From positions 62,001-126,000 of the forward strand of contig NZ_FNQM01000001.1 in the NCBI RefSeq assembly GCF_900107585.1: a stretch of 64,000 bases of DNA. The letters run 5' to 3'. Position 1 is the stretch's first letter. Every line of letters starts with the position of its first letter. The notes beneath the pieces were generated by a model, which made no database searches, was not told the origin of the DNA, and saw only the letters and a list, made by a program, of their open reading frames with translations. Made by a program: the position numbers and the translations under genes. Shown one piece after another: positions 26,185 to 35,397 of this stretch. Source of the stretch: Rubrimonas cliftonensis (lineage in GTDB: Bacteria > Pseudomonadota > Alphaproteobacteria > Rhodobacterales > Rhodobacteraceae).

Positions 26185-26573
26185 ACCTGCTGCAGCAGAT
26201 CGCCGCCGAGCACGTCAAGGAGCTCGGCAAGGACATTCCCGACTTCGCCGCCGGCGACACGGTGCGCGTCGGCGTGCGCGTCGTCGAGGGCACCCGCACC
26301 CGCGTGCAGAACTACGAGGGCGTCGTGATCGGCCGCAAGGGCGGCGGCATCGACGCCGCCTTCACCGTGCGCAAGATCAGCTTCGGCGAGGGCGTGGAGC
26401 GCGTGTTCCCGCTGCACTCGCCGTCGATCGAGAAGATCGAGGTGGTGCGCCGCGGCAAGGTCCGCCGCGCGAAGCTCTACTACCTGCGCGCGCGCCGCGG
26501 CAAATCGGCCCGCATCGTCGAGAAGACCAACTACCGCGCGCCCAAGACCGAGGCGGCGCCCGCCGCCGAGTGA
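26181..26573 (+). CDS. rplS: 50S ribosomal protein L19
   Basis: L19 sits at the 30S-50S interface. The 130-residue protein shows [54 protein letters not shown] and [17 protein letters not shown], the standard order. A short Ala/Pro tail follows. Its ATG overlaps the trmD stop. It closes the ffh operon and is followed by a strong intrinsic terminator. Confidence 0.97.
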   Translation: MNLLQQIAAEHVKELGKDIPDFAAGDTVRVGVRVVEGTRTRVQNYEGVVIGRKGGGIDAAFTVRKISFGEGVERVFPLHSPSIEKIEVVRRGKVRRAKLYYLRARRGKSARIVEKTNYRAPKTEAAPAAE

Positions 26574-26600
26574 GGCGCGGCGCCAAGTTGCGCGCATCAG

Positions 26601-26623
26601 GGGCGGCTTCGGCCGCCCTTTTT
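26601..26623 (+). terminator. Rho-independent terminator after rplS
   Basis: A perfect 7-bp stem GGGCGGC / GCCGCCC encloses a C(UUCG)G tetraloop and is followed by TTTTT (26619-26623). It ends the ffh-rplS operon 28 bp after the stop codon and is the clearest terminator in the window. Confidence 0.92.
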
Positions 26624-26719
26624 CGTATGGGCGCCGCGGTGGGCGCGGCCTGAGAAGTTCGTTGTCAAACGACGCGGCTGCGTCATCCTTTCCGGCGCAT
26701 CGCCGCGAGGAGCTTCAGC

Positions 26720-27562
26720 ATGCGCGCCGCCCTTTCCGCCGTCGCCTTCTTCGCCGCGCTGGCCCTGGGGGCCGTCGCGGCGGCCTGCCCCGGCGCGGGC
26801 GAGCCCTGCGCCGCCGGGGGCGGAAGCTATCGCGCGGCGCTGCCCGAGGGGCGGGCCGTAGGGCTCGCCATGTTCCTGCACGGCTGGGGCGGGCGCGCCG
26901 ACGCGCAGATCGCTCAGGCGGACCTCGTCGGCCCGCTGCTGGCGCGCGGCTGGGCCGTGGTCGCGCCGCAGGGCGAGCCGCGCGCACCCGGCGACGCTGG
27001 CGGCCGCTGGAACTCGGCGCTGCGCGAGGGGGCGCGCGACGACATGACATTCCTGCGCGCGGTGTTCGCCGACGCCGGGCGCCGCTTCGGCCTGGAGGGC
27101 GCGCCGCGGCTTGCGGCGGGTTTCTCCGGCGGCGGCATGATGGTCTGGCGGCTCGCCTGCGACGCGCCGGACACCGCCGATTTCTACGCGCCGGTCGCCG
27201 GCCTGATGTGGCGCCCGCTGCCGGAGAGCTGCGCGGCGCCGGTGCGTCTGCTTCACACCCATGGCTGGAGCGATACGGTCGTGCCGATCGAGGGCCGCGC
27301 CGTCGGCGGCGGCGTCCTCACGCAGGGCGATCTCTTCGCGGGGCTCGACCTGCTGCGCGCCGCCAACGGCTGCGCCAGCGACGCGCCTGACGCCTATGAC
27401 GCGCCGGCGCCCTTCCTGCGGCGGTTCTGGGCCGACTGCGCGCCGGGCGCCGCCCTCGGCCTCGCGCTCTGGCCCGGCGGCCATGCGACCCCGAGGGGAT
27501 GGGCCGACATGGCGCTCGACTGGGTTGGGGGCCTGCCCGCCGACCTTCCGGAACGGCGCTGA
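26720..27562 (+). CDS. Secreted alpha/beta-hydrolase esterase (LpqC / PHB depolymerase-like)
   Basis: The 280-residue precursor has an N-terminal signal peptide (MRAALSAVAFFAALALG...AAA). The fold markers are AMFLHGWGGRADAQ (oxyanion HG), the nucleophile elbow GFSGGGMMVW (Ser), the Asp region HTHGWSDTVVP and the His in GGHATPRGW. This layout fits extracellular feruloyl esterase / polyhydroxybutyrate depolymerase-like LpqC proteins, acting in the periplasm or outside. The true ester substrate is not deducible. It is convergent with the chemoreceptor gene across a 136-bp spacer in which I see nothing further. Confidence 0.8.
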   Translation: MRAALSAVAFFAALALGAVAAACPGAGEPCAAGGGSYRAALPEGRAVGLAMFLHGWGGRADAQIAQADLVGPLLARGWAVVAPQGEPRAPGDAGGRWNSALREGARDDMTFLRAVFADAGRRFGLEGAPRLAAGFSGGGMMVWRLACDAPDTADFYAPVAGLMWRPLPESCAAPVRLLHTHGWSDTVVPIEGRAVGGGVLTQGDLFAGLDLLRAANGCASDAPDAYDAPAPFLRRFWADCAPGAALGLALWPGGHATPRGWADMALDWVGGLPADLPERR

Positions 27563-27698
27563 CGCGATGCGCCCGCCGGAGCGGGTGCGCCGTCTCTGTC
27601 CGGGTGGGGGCGCCCGGTCTTCGGTCCCCGTATTCGGAGCCGCATTCCGTCCCGTCTTCGGGCGCGGCGCATGCCGCGTCGCGCCCGATGGCGGGGCG

Positions 27699-29603
27699 TC
27701 AGGCGGCGCGGCGCATCGCGGTGGAGCCTTTCGGCAGGGTGAAGGCCGCGGCGGCGGCGTTCAGCGCCTCGATCTCCTGCTGCAGCGAGGTCGCGGCCAT
27801 GGTGAAGCCTTCGGCCATGGCGGCGTTCTGCTGCGTGTCGCGATCCATCGCCGACATGGTGGTGTTGACCTGGGCCACTCCGGCGCTCTGCTCGTCTCCG
27901 GCCGCCGCCACCTCGGCGATGGCGGTGAGCAGGGGCGCCATCGCTTCGCTGATGCCCTGCAGCTTCTCGCTGGTCTCCCGCACGCCGCTGACCCCCTCCG
28001 AGACACGCTCGGAGCTTTCCTGGATCAGCGCCGTGATCGCCTTGGCGGCGTCGGCCGAGCGCTGCGCGAGGCTGCGCACCTCGCTCGCCACCACCGCGAA
28101 GCCGCGCCCGGCCTCGCCGGCCCGGGCGGCCTCGACCGAGGCGTTGAGCGCGAGCAGGTTGGTCTGGAACGAGATCGATTCGATCAGCGCGATGATGTCG
28201 GTGATCTTTGCGGAGCTCTCGGCGATGCGCTCCACCGCGCCGCGGGCGAGCTTGGCGGCGCCGGCGCCCTCGGTGCAGCGCTCGCCCACCGTGCTGGCGA
28301 GCGTCTCCGCGGTGCGCAGGCCTGCGGCGTTGGAGGCGATGGTCGCCGCCATCTCCTCCATCGCGGCCGCCGTCTCCTCGATCGAGGCGGCCTGCGCCTC
28401 GGTCTGGCTGGACAGACGCCCGGCGTTGGAGGCGATCTCGGTGGATCGCGCCGACGCCGTGCCGGCTGCCGAGCGCAGGCTGCTGATCATGACCGAGAGG
28501 CTTTCGGCGGTCGACTCGGCGTCCTGCCGCAGTTCGGCGAACGCGCCTTCGAGGTTCGAGGGCATGCGGTGGGTGAGGTCTCCGGTCGCCAGGGCCTTCA
28601 GGGCGGCGCGCAGCGCCTCCAGCCCGGCGCTGGTCGCGCCGACGAGGCGGTTGACGTTGTCGCCCAGCGTCTGGGTCTCGGCGCTGTCGAATTTTGCCGC
28701 GACCCGGCGCGAGAAGTCGCCGCGGGCGGCGGCCTCGACCACGGAGCCGATCTCGTGCGACAGCACCTTCCGCTCCGCCGCGGCGGCGGCGTCTCCGGCC
28801 TGACGCTCCGCGGTCATGCTCGCGATGCTCTCGGCGTTGCTGCGGAACACGTCGACGGCGCGGGCCATCGCGCCGATCTCCGTCCGCGCCGCGGCCTGGG
28901 GGATCGTGATCTTCGTGTCGTTCTGCGCCAGCGCGTTCATGGCGGCGATCATGCGGCCGAGAGGGCCGGTGATGCTGTAGGCGATCAGCAGGCCGATCGC
29001 GATCATGCTGAGAATGGCGGCGGCGGCGGCGGTGGACGCGATCGCGTGGAAGTTGGCGGCGGAGCCGCGCGCCTCGGCGCCCATGGTCTGGTTGCGCGCC
29101 TCCTGAAGGTCGATGAAGGCGTTGATGCGGGCGAGCGACTGCGTGAACAGGGGCCGCGCCTCGGTGAGCAGCAGGGCATGCGCCGCCTCGCGCTCGCCCG
29201 CGGCGACCATGGCGATGATCCGGTCGGAGAGCGGGCGCGTGCGCTCCTCGATCTCCCGGATGTCCCTGAGAATGCCCTGCTCGTCGCCATCGACCGGCAT
29301 GGCCGCAAGCGGGCCGGCGGAATCGTCGTAGAAGGCGCGAAGCCGGTCGATCTCGGCGAGGGTTTCGGCGCGCTGTTTCGGGTCATCGAGGAGAACGACG
29401 TCGCGCACGGCGATCGCGCGGTCATGCACGCTGCCGCGGAAGTTGATCGCGTGGCGCTGCTTGACGCTGTTGACGTAGTTGATCTCGGCCAGGGTCGCGC
29501 TGATCGCGCCGACCTGGGATACCGAGAACGCCGTGAGGCCGATCAGCGTCAGCGCCGCGACGGCCATGAGCAGATAGAGCCGTTCGTTGATCCGCAAGTG
29601 CAC
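27699..29603 (-). CDS. Methyl-accepting chemotaxis protein
   Basis: This is a transmembrane chemoreceptor of 634 residues. It has a first membrane segment (about 9-30), a periplasmic four-helix-bundle-like domain (about 31-186), a second segment (about 187-209), a HAMP domain ([16 protein letters not shown] onward) with further HAMP-like stretches ([15 protein letters not shown]), then the cytoplasmic signalling coiled coil with the hairpin [18 protein letters not shown] and [15 protein letters not shown]. The GTG at 29603 is chosen because AAGGGGAA precedes it and the longer frame has an implausible N-terminus. It lacks a CheB/CheR-binding C-terminal pentapeptide. The ligand is unknown; nearby sugar-acid genes offer only a weak hint. 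No che genes are nearby. Confidence 0.92.
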   Translation of the reverse strand: MHLRINERLYLLMAVAALTLIGLTAFSVSQVGAISATLAEINYVNSVKQRHAINFRGSVHDRAIAVRDVVLLDDPKQRAETLAEIDRLRAFYDDSAGPLAAMPVDGDEQGILRDIREIEERTRPLSDRIIAMVAAGEREAAHALLLTEARPLFTQSLARINAFIDLQEARNQTMGAEARGSAANFHAIASTAAAAAILSMIAIGLLIAYSITGPLGRMIAAMNALAQNDTKITIPQAAARTEIGAMARAVDVFRSNAESIASMTAERQAGDAAAAAERKVLSHEIGSVVEAAARGDFSRRVAAKFDSAETQTLGDNVNRLVGATSAGLEALRAALKALATGDLTHRMPSNLEGAFAELRQDAESTAESLSVMISSLRSAAGTASARSTEIASNAGRLSSQTEAQAASIEETAAAMEEMAATIASNAAGLRTAETLASTVGERCTEGAGAAKLARGAVERIAESSAKITDIIALIESISFQTNLLALNASVEAARAGEAGRGFAVVASEVRSLAQRSADAAKAITALIQESSERVSEGVSGVRETSEKLQGISEAMAPLLTAIAEVAAAGDEQSAGVAQVNTTMSAMDRDTQQNAAMAEGFTMAATSLQQEIEALNAAAAAFTLPKGSTAMRRAA

Positions 29604-29781
29604 GACGGTTCCCCTTCGGATTGTGTACGATCTGGAACCTTCTGCGCGATGAGTCATTGATGATGTATTGCGTTGGGGAGGGTTAACCAAGCTTTCGCCC
29701 AAGACGCCGACTGACAACCTTAAGTTTTTGACCGTCTCGACGAGGCCCAAGTGCAGGCCCGCGTGGCGGGTCAACCCCGCG
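29604..29781. promoter_or_regulatory. AT-enriched leader of the chemoreceptor gene
   Basis: This 178-bp spacer between the kinase stop and the chemoreceptor start is visibly richer in A/T than its surroundings and contains AACCTTAAGTT with a CTTAAG core near 29715. No sigma-28 or sigma-54 type promoter could be matched with confidence. It probably carries the receptor's own promoter. Confidence 0.35.
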
Positions 29782-30723
29782 TCACTGAACCGCGGATTGA
29801 GCCAGCATCACTGATTCGCGGGTGGGGATCGGAGCCACTGCGCCGTAGCCGGTGGTGGAGAGCGCGGCGGCGCAGGCGGCCCAGCGCGCCGCCGCCTCCG
29901 GCGCGTCGCCGGCGAGAAGGCGCGCGAGGAACGCGCCGTCGAAGCAGTCCCCGGCGCCGGTGGCGTCGACCGGGCTCACGCGGCGCGGCGGAATGTCGGT
30001 CTGCGCCTCGGGCGTCGCGAGCCGCGCGCCCTCCGCGCCGCGCTTCAGGACGACGAGGCCCGCGCAGCCCTGCGCGCGGCACCAGTCGATCTGCGCCGCC
30101 GGATCGTCGGAGCCCATCAGCCGCGAAAGGTCGTCGGCGCCGGGCAGGGCGACGTCGGCCAGCGCGAGCGCGGCCGCGATCACCTCGCGCGCCCGGTCAA
30201 GGCCACCTGACGCCTCGGGCCACAAGGCGGGTCGGAGATTTGTGTCGAAGCTCGTCAGCGTGCCGCCCGCCCGCGCGGCCCGCATCGCCGCGAAGCCGGC
30301 TTCGCGCGCGGCGTCGGAGATCGCAAGGCTGATGCCGCTGAGATGCAGCGCGCGGGCCTGGGCGATCGCCGCCGTCGGCAGACGGTCGGGGCCTAGCCGG
30401 GCGGCGGCGGAGCCCGCGCGCAGGAACGCGAAGCGGTGCCCCTCCGGCCCGTGCGAGACGAAGTAGACGCCGGTGGGGGCCTCGGGGTCGGTGGCCACGA
30501 GATCGTCCTGCACGCCCTCGATCCGCCATGTCGCGCGGATCGCGGCGCCGTGCTCGTCGGCGCCGAGCGCGCCGACCATGCCCGCGGCGCAGCCCTGACG
30601 CGCCGCGGCGATGGCGACGTTGGAGACGTCGCCGCCGACGCCGCGCAGAAAGCGGTCGGGCTGCGCCGGATCGGTCTGGTTGTACTCGATCAGCGGTTCG
30701 CCGAGGCAGAGGAGATCGGCCAT
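29782..30723 (-). CDS. PfkB-family sugar kinase, 2-keto-3-deoxygluconate kinase-like
   Basis: This 313-residue ribokinase-fold enzyme starts [15 protein letters not shown] and has the first PfkB signature [15 protein letters not shown] and the second one [13 protein letters not shown] with the catalytic Asp. The opening GEPLIEYN and the spacing resemble KdgK. It lies three bases after the hydroxyacid dehydrogenase gene in the LacI-type operon, which fits sugar-acid catabolism. KDG phosphorylation in the Entner-Doudoroff branch is the best guess; fructokinase or adenosine kinase activity is less likely from the motif set. Confidence 0.85.
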   Translation of the reverse strand: MADLLCLGEPLIEYNQTDPAQPDRFLRGVGGDVSNVAIAAARQGCAAGMVGALGADEHGAAIRATWRIEGVQDDLVATDPEAPTGVYFVSHGPEGHRFAFLRAGSAAARLGPDRLPTAAIAQARALHLSGISLAISDAAREAGFAAMRAARAGGTLTSFDTNLRPALWPEASGGLDRAREVIAAALALADVALPGADDLSRLMGSDDPAAQIDWCRAQGCAGLVVLKRGAEGARLATPEAQTDIPPRRVSPVDATGAGDCFDGAFLARLLAGDAPEAAARWAACAAALSTTGYGAVAPIPTRESVMLAQSAVQ

Positions 30724-30726
30724 CGC

Positions 30727-31662
30727 TCAGACCACCGGCGAGACGAGCGGCGCGCCGCTGAAATGGGCCTTGAGGTTGCGCACCACGCAGTCGCCCATGG
30801 CCCATCGCGTGTGATGGGTCGCGCTGCCGACATGGGGCGCCAGCACGACCTGCTCCATGGCGCGCAGCGCCTCCGGCACGCGCGGCTCGTCTGCGAAGAC
30901 GTCGAGCGCGGCTCCGCCGAGCGCGCCTGTCCGCAGCGCCTCGATCAGCGCCGGCTCGTCCACCAGCGCGCCGCGCGCGACGTTGACGAGAGAGCCCTTC
31001 GGCCCGAGCGCCGCCATCACGCGCGCATCGACCACGCCGATCGTCTCGGGCGTCGCGGGGGCGATCACCACCAGCCAGTCCACCTCGGCCGCCATCGCCG
31101 CGAGGTCGTCGAAGTAGCGATAGGGGACGTCGGCCTGCGGCCGGCGGCCATGGTAGCTGACGGTCATCTTCATGGCCTCGAGCCGCCGCGCGATCTCCTT
31201 GCCGATGCGGCCTAGGCCGAGAATGCCGACGCCGGCCCCGGCGAGTTGCGCGGTCAGCGGATAGGCGCCCTCGCGCTCCCATCGCCCCGTGCGCACATAG
31301 GCGTCGCACGGCAGCAGGCGGCGGGCGAGGCAGACCATCAGCCCCACCGTCAGCTCCGCCACGGCGTCGTTCAGCACGTCCGGCGTGTTGGTGACGCGCA
31401 CGCCCTGCGCCTGCGCGGTCTGCACGTCCACGCTGTCGTAGCCCACGCCGAAGGAGGCCACGATCTCGAGCTTCGGCAGCGCGCGCATCAGCGCGCCGGA
31501 GCAGCCCTTCGCGGTCGCGACGCCGCGGATGCGCGGGCCGAGTTCGGCGAGCGCCGCCGCCTCGTCCGGCGCCTCCCACAGCCGATGGACGTCGAACGCC
31601 TCGTCCAGCGCCTCCATGCAGGAAGCCAGCATCGGGCCTGGCATGAGAATTTCGGGCTTCAT
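30727..31662 (-). CDS. D-isomer-specific 2-hydroxyacid dehydrogenase
   Basis: This 311-residue NAD(P)-dependent dehydrogenase shows ASFGVGYDSVDV, the Rossmann motif GAGVGILGLGRIGKEIARRL, the Arg region LVNVARGALVDE, and a C-terminal LDVFADEP plus APHVGSATHHTR containing the catalytic His. It is closest in pattern to glyoxylate/hydroxypyruvate or 2-ketogluconate reductases. Start ATG 31662 follows GGAG at nine bases. It is second in the lacI - dehydrogenase - kinase operon (41-bp gap after the regulator). A role in reducing a keto acid made from sugar acids is inferred. Confidence 0.9.
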   Translation of the reverse strand: MKPEILMPGPMLASCMEALDEAFDVHRLWEAPDEAAALAELGPRIRGVATAKGCSGALMRALPKLEIVASFGVGYDSVDVQTAQAQGVRVTNTPDVLNDAVAELTVGLMVCLARRLLPCDAYVRTGRWEREGAYPLTAQLAGAGVGILGLGRIGKEIARRLEAMKMTVSYHGRRPQADVPYRYFDDLAAMAAEVDWLVVIAPATPETIGVVDARVMAALGPKGSLVNVARGALVDEPALIEALRTGALGGAALDVFADEPRVPEALRAMEQVVLAPHVGSATHHTRWAMGDCVVRNLKAHFSGAPLVSPVV

Positions 31663-31703
31663 GGGCGCAATCTCCGGGGGGCGTTCGTGAAGGAAGGGCG
31701 GGG

Positions 31704-32849
31704 TCAGGCGCAGTCGGGCGCCGCGCGGGCGCCGCCGGGCGTGATCGGGCGGGGCGGGGCGGGGTCGGGCGAAGCCTGCTCTGGGACGGGGTCGGGCGAA
31801 GCCTGCTGTGGGGCGGGTTCGGGCGCGTCGGCTTGAGGCGGCGCGCTGCGGCAGCTCCCGCGGATCACCAGCTTCGGGTCGAGCGTCTCGTGACGCGGCG
31901 GCGCGTCGGGCGCATCGATGCGGGCGCGCAGCATTCCCGCCGCCGTTCGGCCGATACTGGCGGGATTGTCGAGCACGGTGGTGAGGCCGGGGTGGAAGGC
32001 GGCGGCCTCGTCCGTGCCGCCGACGCCCACGACGCCGACATGCAGCCCGGGCTCCAGCCCAAGCGCGCGCAGCGTGTTCATCGCGCCGAAGGCGACGAGG
32101 TCGTTGAAGCACACCAGCCCGTCGGGCGCCGGCGCCGCCGCCATGGCGCGGCGCGCGACCGCGGCGCCTTCCGCGAGACGGGGCCGGCACTGGAGCCAGA
32201 GCTCGGGCCCGGCGGGCAGACCCGCTTCGGCCAGCGCGGCGAAGAAGCTGTCGGCGCGGTCCTCGGCGACGGTCGTGCCCGCCATGCCCCCGAGCAGCGC
32301 AAGGCGCCTGCGCCCTGTCTCCAGCAGCCGCGCGACGGCGCGGCGGATGGCGACCGCGTCGGCGTTGACGACGTAATCGGCATGCGCGTCCTCGCGCAGC
32401 CGGCGCGAGACGTAGACTACCGGCGCGCCACGGTCGCGCAGCGGCGCGAAGATCGCCGGCGTCGCGCCCGGCGGCGGCGAGACGAGCAGCCCCTCCGCGC
32501 CATGGGCCGCGAGGCTGGCGACGAAGCGGGCCAGCGAGGCGGGATCCTCGCCGTGGTTGTTGATGAACACCGCCACGCCGTCCACCGCCAGCTCGGCCTC
32601 GATCGCGATCAGCATCTCCGCGAAGAACTGGTGCGCGATGTTGTGGAAGCTCACGCCGATGATACGGGTGCGCCCGGTGCGCAGCGCGCTCGCCGCCACG
32701 TTCGGGACGTAGCCGGCTTCGGCCACGGCGGCGCGCACCAGCGCCCGGGTCGCCTGCGCGATCATCGGGCTGTCGCGCAGGGCGAGCGAGACCGTGGCGG
32801 GCGACAGGCCCAGCTTCTCGGCGATCTGCCGCTGGGTCGGGGGCGCCAT
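31704..32849 (-). CDS. LacI-family transcriptional regulator
   Basis: The 381-residue repressor has an N-terminal LacI helix-turn-helix and hinge (PTQRQIAEKLGLSPATVSLA ... AGYVPNVAASALRTGRT), then a periplasmic-binding-protein-like ligand domain (IIGVSFHNIAHQFF, LVCFNDLVAFGAMN, TVLDNPASIGRTAA). The last 45 residues are an unusual Pro/Ala-rich tail with a near-repeat QASPDPVPE / QASPDPAPP, encoded by a 27-bp DNA duplication. It is first in its operon and divergent from two dehydrogenase genes, so it probably controls both and itself. The inducer is probably a sugar acid or derivative. Confidence 0.92.
   Translation of the reverse strand: MAPPTQRQIAEKLGLSPATVSLALRDSPMIAQATRALVRAAVAEAGYVPNVAASALRTGRTRIIGVSFHNIAHQFFAEMLIAIEAELAVDGVAVFINNHGEDPASLARFVASLAAHGAEGLLVSPPPGATPAIFAPLRDRGAPVVYVSRRLREDAHADYVVNADAVAIRRAVARLLETGRRRLALLGGMAGTTVAEDRADSFFAALAEAGLPAGPELWLQCRPRLAEGAAVARRAMAAAPAPDGLVCFNDLVAFGAMNTLRALGLEPGLHVGVVGVGGTDEAAAFHPGLTTVLDNPASIGRTAAGMLRARIDAPDAPPRHETLDPKLVIRGSCRSAPPQADAPEPAPQQASPDPVPEQASPDPAPPRPITPGGARAAPDCA
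31761..31814 (-). repeat. 27-bp tandem duplication in the regulator's C-terminal tail
   Basis: The 20-base string GGGGTCGGGCGAAGCCTGCT occurs at 31761-31780 and again at 31788-31807, a period of 27 bp (nine codons). It lies in frame within the LacI-type gene and produces the QASPDP repeat near the C-terminus. Confidence 0.85.
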
Positions 32850-33071
32850 GGTCAGGGCGACCCTGCGCCGCGCGCCCGGCGCGTCGCGGAAATGTCCGAT
32901 CCGAGTGAGACGGCGCGGCGGCCGTCGGCCTCTGGCTGGTATGGGACACGGTGCTCGGACGTCTCGGCAGACATGGGCGCTCTCTCGCCGCATGGGAGGT
33001 CGGGCCTTGCGGCGCGGGCTGCGGCGCCCCAGCGTAGCGCCGCTTAAACCGATTGAGAAGGGAGAGAGGCG
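32850..33071. promoter_or_regulatory. Divergent control region of the sugar-acid locus
   Basis: This 222-bp region separates the LacI-type operon (minus) from the dehydrogenase pair (plus). Just before the plus-strand ribosome site is an imperfect inverted repeat CTTAAAC-C-GATTGAG (33043-33057, five of seven positions paired), a candidate operator. AAGGGAGAGAGG directly upstream of 33072 is a strong ribosome binding site. No clear -35/-10 pair could be assigned. Confidence 0.35.
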
Positions 33072-34001
33072 ATGGCCGCGACAGAGACGGGCAAGCCGGT
33101 GGTGGGATTCGTCGGCGTCGGCCTGATGGGCTGGGGCATGGCTAAGAACGTGGTCGAGAAGGGCTGGCCGCTGCGCGTCATCGCCCACCGCAAGCGCGAG
33201 GCGGTGAACGACCTCGTCGGCCGCGGCGCGGTGGAGGTCTCCAGCCTCAGTGACATGGCCGAACAGTGCGACGTCGTCGCGCTCTGCGTCACCGGCGCGC
33301 CGCAGGTGCAGGCGACGGTGGAGGGCCTCGTCGGCGAGGGCCGCGAGGGCGGGCGGCTGCGCGCGATCATCGACACCTCCACCTCCGAGCCCGAGGTGAC
33401 GGCGCTGCTTGCGACCGAGATGGCGGCGCGCGGCTTGACGCTGATCGACGCGCCGCTCTCCCGCACGCCCTCCCACGCCTGGGACGGCGAGCTGACCACC
33501 TATGTCGCGGGCGACGCCGCGGCGCGCGATGAGTGGCGCGGGCTGCTCGGGGCCTGGGCGAGCGTCGTGATCGACGTCGACGGGCCGGCCGGCGCCGCGC
33601 ACGCCTTCAAGCTGATCAACAACTCCATCGCCGTCGGCTACGCGGCGGTGTGGTCGGAGGCCTTCGCGATGGTCAAGCGGCTGGGCGCCGACCCGAACAC
33701 GCTGCGCGAGATCGTCACCAACTCCGGCATGAATTGCGGCAACTTCCAGAACTTCGCGAAGTATCCCTGCGAGGGCGTTCCCGACGCACATAAGTTCGCA
33801 CTGGTGAACTGCCTCAAGGACATCACCTACTACAGCCGCATGGCGGACGCGAAGGGGTCTGTGCGGCTTGTGTCGGCCGGCGTGGCGGAGGCGCTCAAGG
33901 CCGGGGTCAACCTCGGCATGGGCGAGAAGATGATGCCGCAGATGAGCGACATCTTCGCGGCGCTGAACGGCGACGAACCCTGGGGGGAGGACAAGGCATG
34001 A
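33072..34001 (+). CDS. NAD(P)-dependent beta-hydroxyacid dehydrogenase (3-HIBADH family)
   Basis: This 309-residue 6-phosphogluconate-dehydrogenase-like protein has the dinucleotide motif GFVGVGLMGWGMAKNV, the substrate motif LIDAPLSRTPSHAWDGELT, and the catalytic Lys region AHAFKLINNSIAVGYA. Family members include 3-hydroxyisobutyrate dehydrogenase and tartronate semialdehyde reductase (GarR/GlxR). The sugar-acid context favours the second group, but the SGG substrate signature is altered (SRTPSHAWDG), so the substrate is uncertain. The next gene overlaps by ATGA. Confidence 0.87.
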   Translation: MAATETGKPVVGFVGVGLMGWGMAKNVVEKGWPLRVIAHRKREAVNDLVGRGAVEVSSLSDMAEQCDVVALCVTGAPQVQATVEGLVGEGREGGRLRAIIDTSTSEPEVTALLATEMAARGLTLIDAPLSRTPSHAWDGELTTYVAGDAAARDEWRGLLGAWASVVIDVDGPAGAAHAFKLINNSIAVGYAAVWSEAFAMVKRLGADPNTLREIVTNSGMNCGNFQNFAKYPCEGVPDAHKFALVNCLKDITYYSRMADAKGSVRLVSAGVAEALKAGVNLGMGEKMMPQMSDIFAALNGDEPWGEDKA

Positions 34002-34735
34002 GCAGGCTTGCGGGCGAGACGGCTTTCCTGACGGCGGCGGGGGCGGGCATCGGCCGCGCCACGGCGCTTGCGTTCAAGGCCGAGGGCGCGCGCGTGGTCG
34101 CGACGGATCTCAACGCCGACGCGCTGAAGGATCTCGCGGCGCAGGGCGTCGAGACCATGGCGCTCGACGTGCGCGACGGCGCCGCGGTCAACGCCGCCAT
34201 CGCCGCTGCGGGCGAGGTCTCGGTGCTGTTCAACTGCGCGGGGTTCGTGGCCCATGGCACGGTGCTCGACGGCGACGAGGCGGAATGGGACTTCTCCTTC
34301 GACCTCAACGTGAAGAGCATGTGGCGCACCCTGCGCGCGGCGCTGCCGGGGATGCTGGCGCGCGGCGGCGGCTCGATCATCAACATGGCGTCGGTCGCCG
34401 GCTCGATCAAAGGCGCCCCCAACCGCGCCGCCTATGGCGCGACCAAGGCGGCGGTGATCGGGCTGACCAAGGCGGTGGCGGCGGATTTCGTGAAGCAGGG
34501 CGTGCGCTGCAACGCGATCTGCCCCGGCACGATCCAGTCGCCTTCGCTGGAGGGTCGCATCCGCGCGCTGCCCGGCGCCTATGACGACAACCGCGCCGCC
34601 TTCGTCGCCCGCCAGCCCATGGGCCGGGTGGGCGAGGCGGAGGAGGTCGCGGCGCTCGCCGTCTATCTCGCCGGCAGGGAGAGCGCCTTCGTCACCGGGG
34701 CGGAGTTCAAGATCGACGGCGGCTGGTCGATCTGA
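33998..34735 (+). CDS. SDR family oxidoreductase (2-keto-3-deoxy-L-fuconate dehydrogenase-like)
   Basis: This classical short-chain dehydrogenase of 245 residues has the cofactor motif TAAGAGIGRATALAF, ATDLNAD (Asp, favouring NAD), NCAG, the active Ser in INMASVAGS and Tyr/Lys in YGATKAAV, and the C-terminal GAEFKIDGGWS. The sequence style (TAAGAGIGRA, YDDNRAAFVARQPMGRVG) resembles the BDH2/2-keto-3-deoxy-L-fuconate dehydrogenase group. It is co-transcribed with the hydroxyacid dehydrogenase and divergent from the LacI-type regulator. L-fuconate or a similar deoxy-sugar acid would be a sensible substrate to test. Confidence 0.88.
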   Translation: MSRLAGETAFLTAAGAGIGRATALAFKAEGARVVATDLNADALKDLAAQGVETMALDVRDGAAVNAAIAAAGEVSVLFNCAGFVAHGTVLDGDEAEWDFSFDLNVKSMWRTLRAALPGMLARGGGSIINMASVAGSIKGAPNRAAYGATKAAVIGLTKAVAADFVKQGVRCNAICPGTIQSPSLEGRIRALPGAYDDNRAAFVARQPMGRVGEAEEVAALAVYLAGRESAFVTGAEFKIDGGWSI

Positions 34736-34739
34736 CGCC

Positions 34740-35297
34740 TCAGAGGCAGTCGAGGAACGCCGCGCGCGCCACGCCGTAGAGTTCGGGCGTCTCGATGCGG
34801 ATGCGCTCGAGCGTCTCTGCCGGGAGCGCCGGGGCGCCGCGCGCGTCCTTGCCGCAGGCGTCGGCGCCGGCGGCGACGAGAAGGGCGGCGGTTGTGGCGT
34901 CCTTGGCCATGTGCAGCGCCGTCTCGCCGCGCGCATCGCGCGCCAGCGGGTCGGCGCCGGCGCCCAGAAGCGCGGCGAGCACGCCGACGGGCGCGCCGGC
35001 GCGGGCGGCGTAGTGCAGCGGGCTCAGCCCGTTGGCGTCGAGCGCCCGCGGGTTCGCGCCGCGCTCGACCATGGCGCGGATGAGGTCGCCGTCGCCGACC
35101 GATTCGGCGGCGCGGTGCAGCGGCGTCGCCATCTCCGCGTCGCGCGCCTCAAGCTCCGCCCCGAAGGCGCCCACCTCCAGTTCGAGCGCCAGCGCAGGCC
35201 CGCGCCCGGGGCCGATGAGGGCGAAAAGGCGGGCGGCGTCGTCCTGCGCGAGCGCAGGGGCGGCGGCGAGAAGGGCGATGAGCGTCAGGCGGCGCAT
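34740..35297 (-). CDS. Exported ankyrin-repeat protein
   Basis: The 185-residue precursor has a signal peptide MRRLTLIALLAAAPALAQ and about three to four ankyrin repeats: EMATPLHRAAESVGDGDL, NGLSPLHYAARAGAPVGVL, and RGETALHMAKDATTAALLVAAGADA. The C-terminus is a short acidic/helical tail ending in Cys-Leu. Small periplasmic ankyrin proteins in proteobacteria are often linked to catalases or other periplasmic enzymes; no such gene is adjacent here. The ATG at 35297 is picked for the signal peptide; the longer frame adds an unlikely Arg/Ser-rich extension. Confidence 0.8.
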   Translation of the reverse strand: MRRLTLIALLAAAPALAQDDAARLFALIGPGRGPALALELEVGAFGAELEARDAEMATPLHRAAESVGDGDLIRAMVERGANPRALDANGLSPLHYAARAGAPVGVLAALLGAGADPLARDARGETALHMAKDATTAALLVAAGADACGKDARGAPALPAETLERIRIETPELYGVARAAFLDCL

Positions 35298-35397
35298 GGT
35301 CCCATCCTCGCGCGGAACCGTCTCCAAGTCGTCAAGCCGTGGCGCCCGGCGCGCGCCCGCGCTAGACAGCGCCGCAACCGCCGGAGAGGGGGCCGCG

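Noticed and set aside
27261-29660. Long plus-strand open frame (about 800 codons) opposite the chemoreceptor
   Set aside because: The product is Gly/Arg/His-rich without motifs, and the minus strand has a full chemoreceptor. High GC content makes stop codons rare in the opposite frame.
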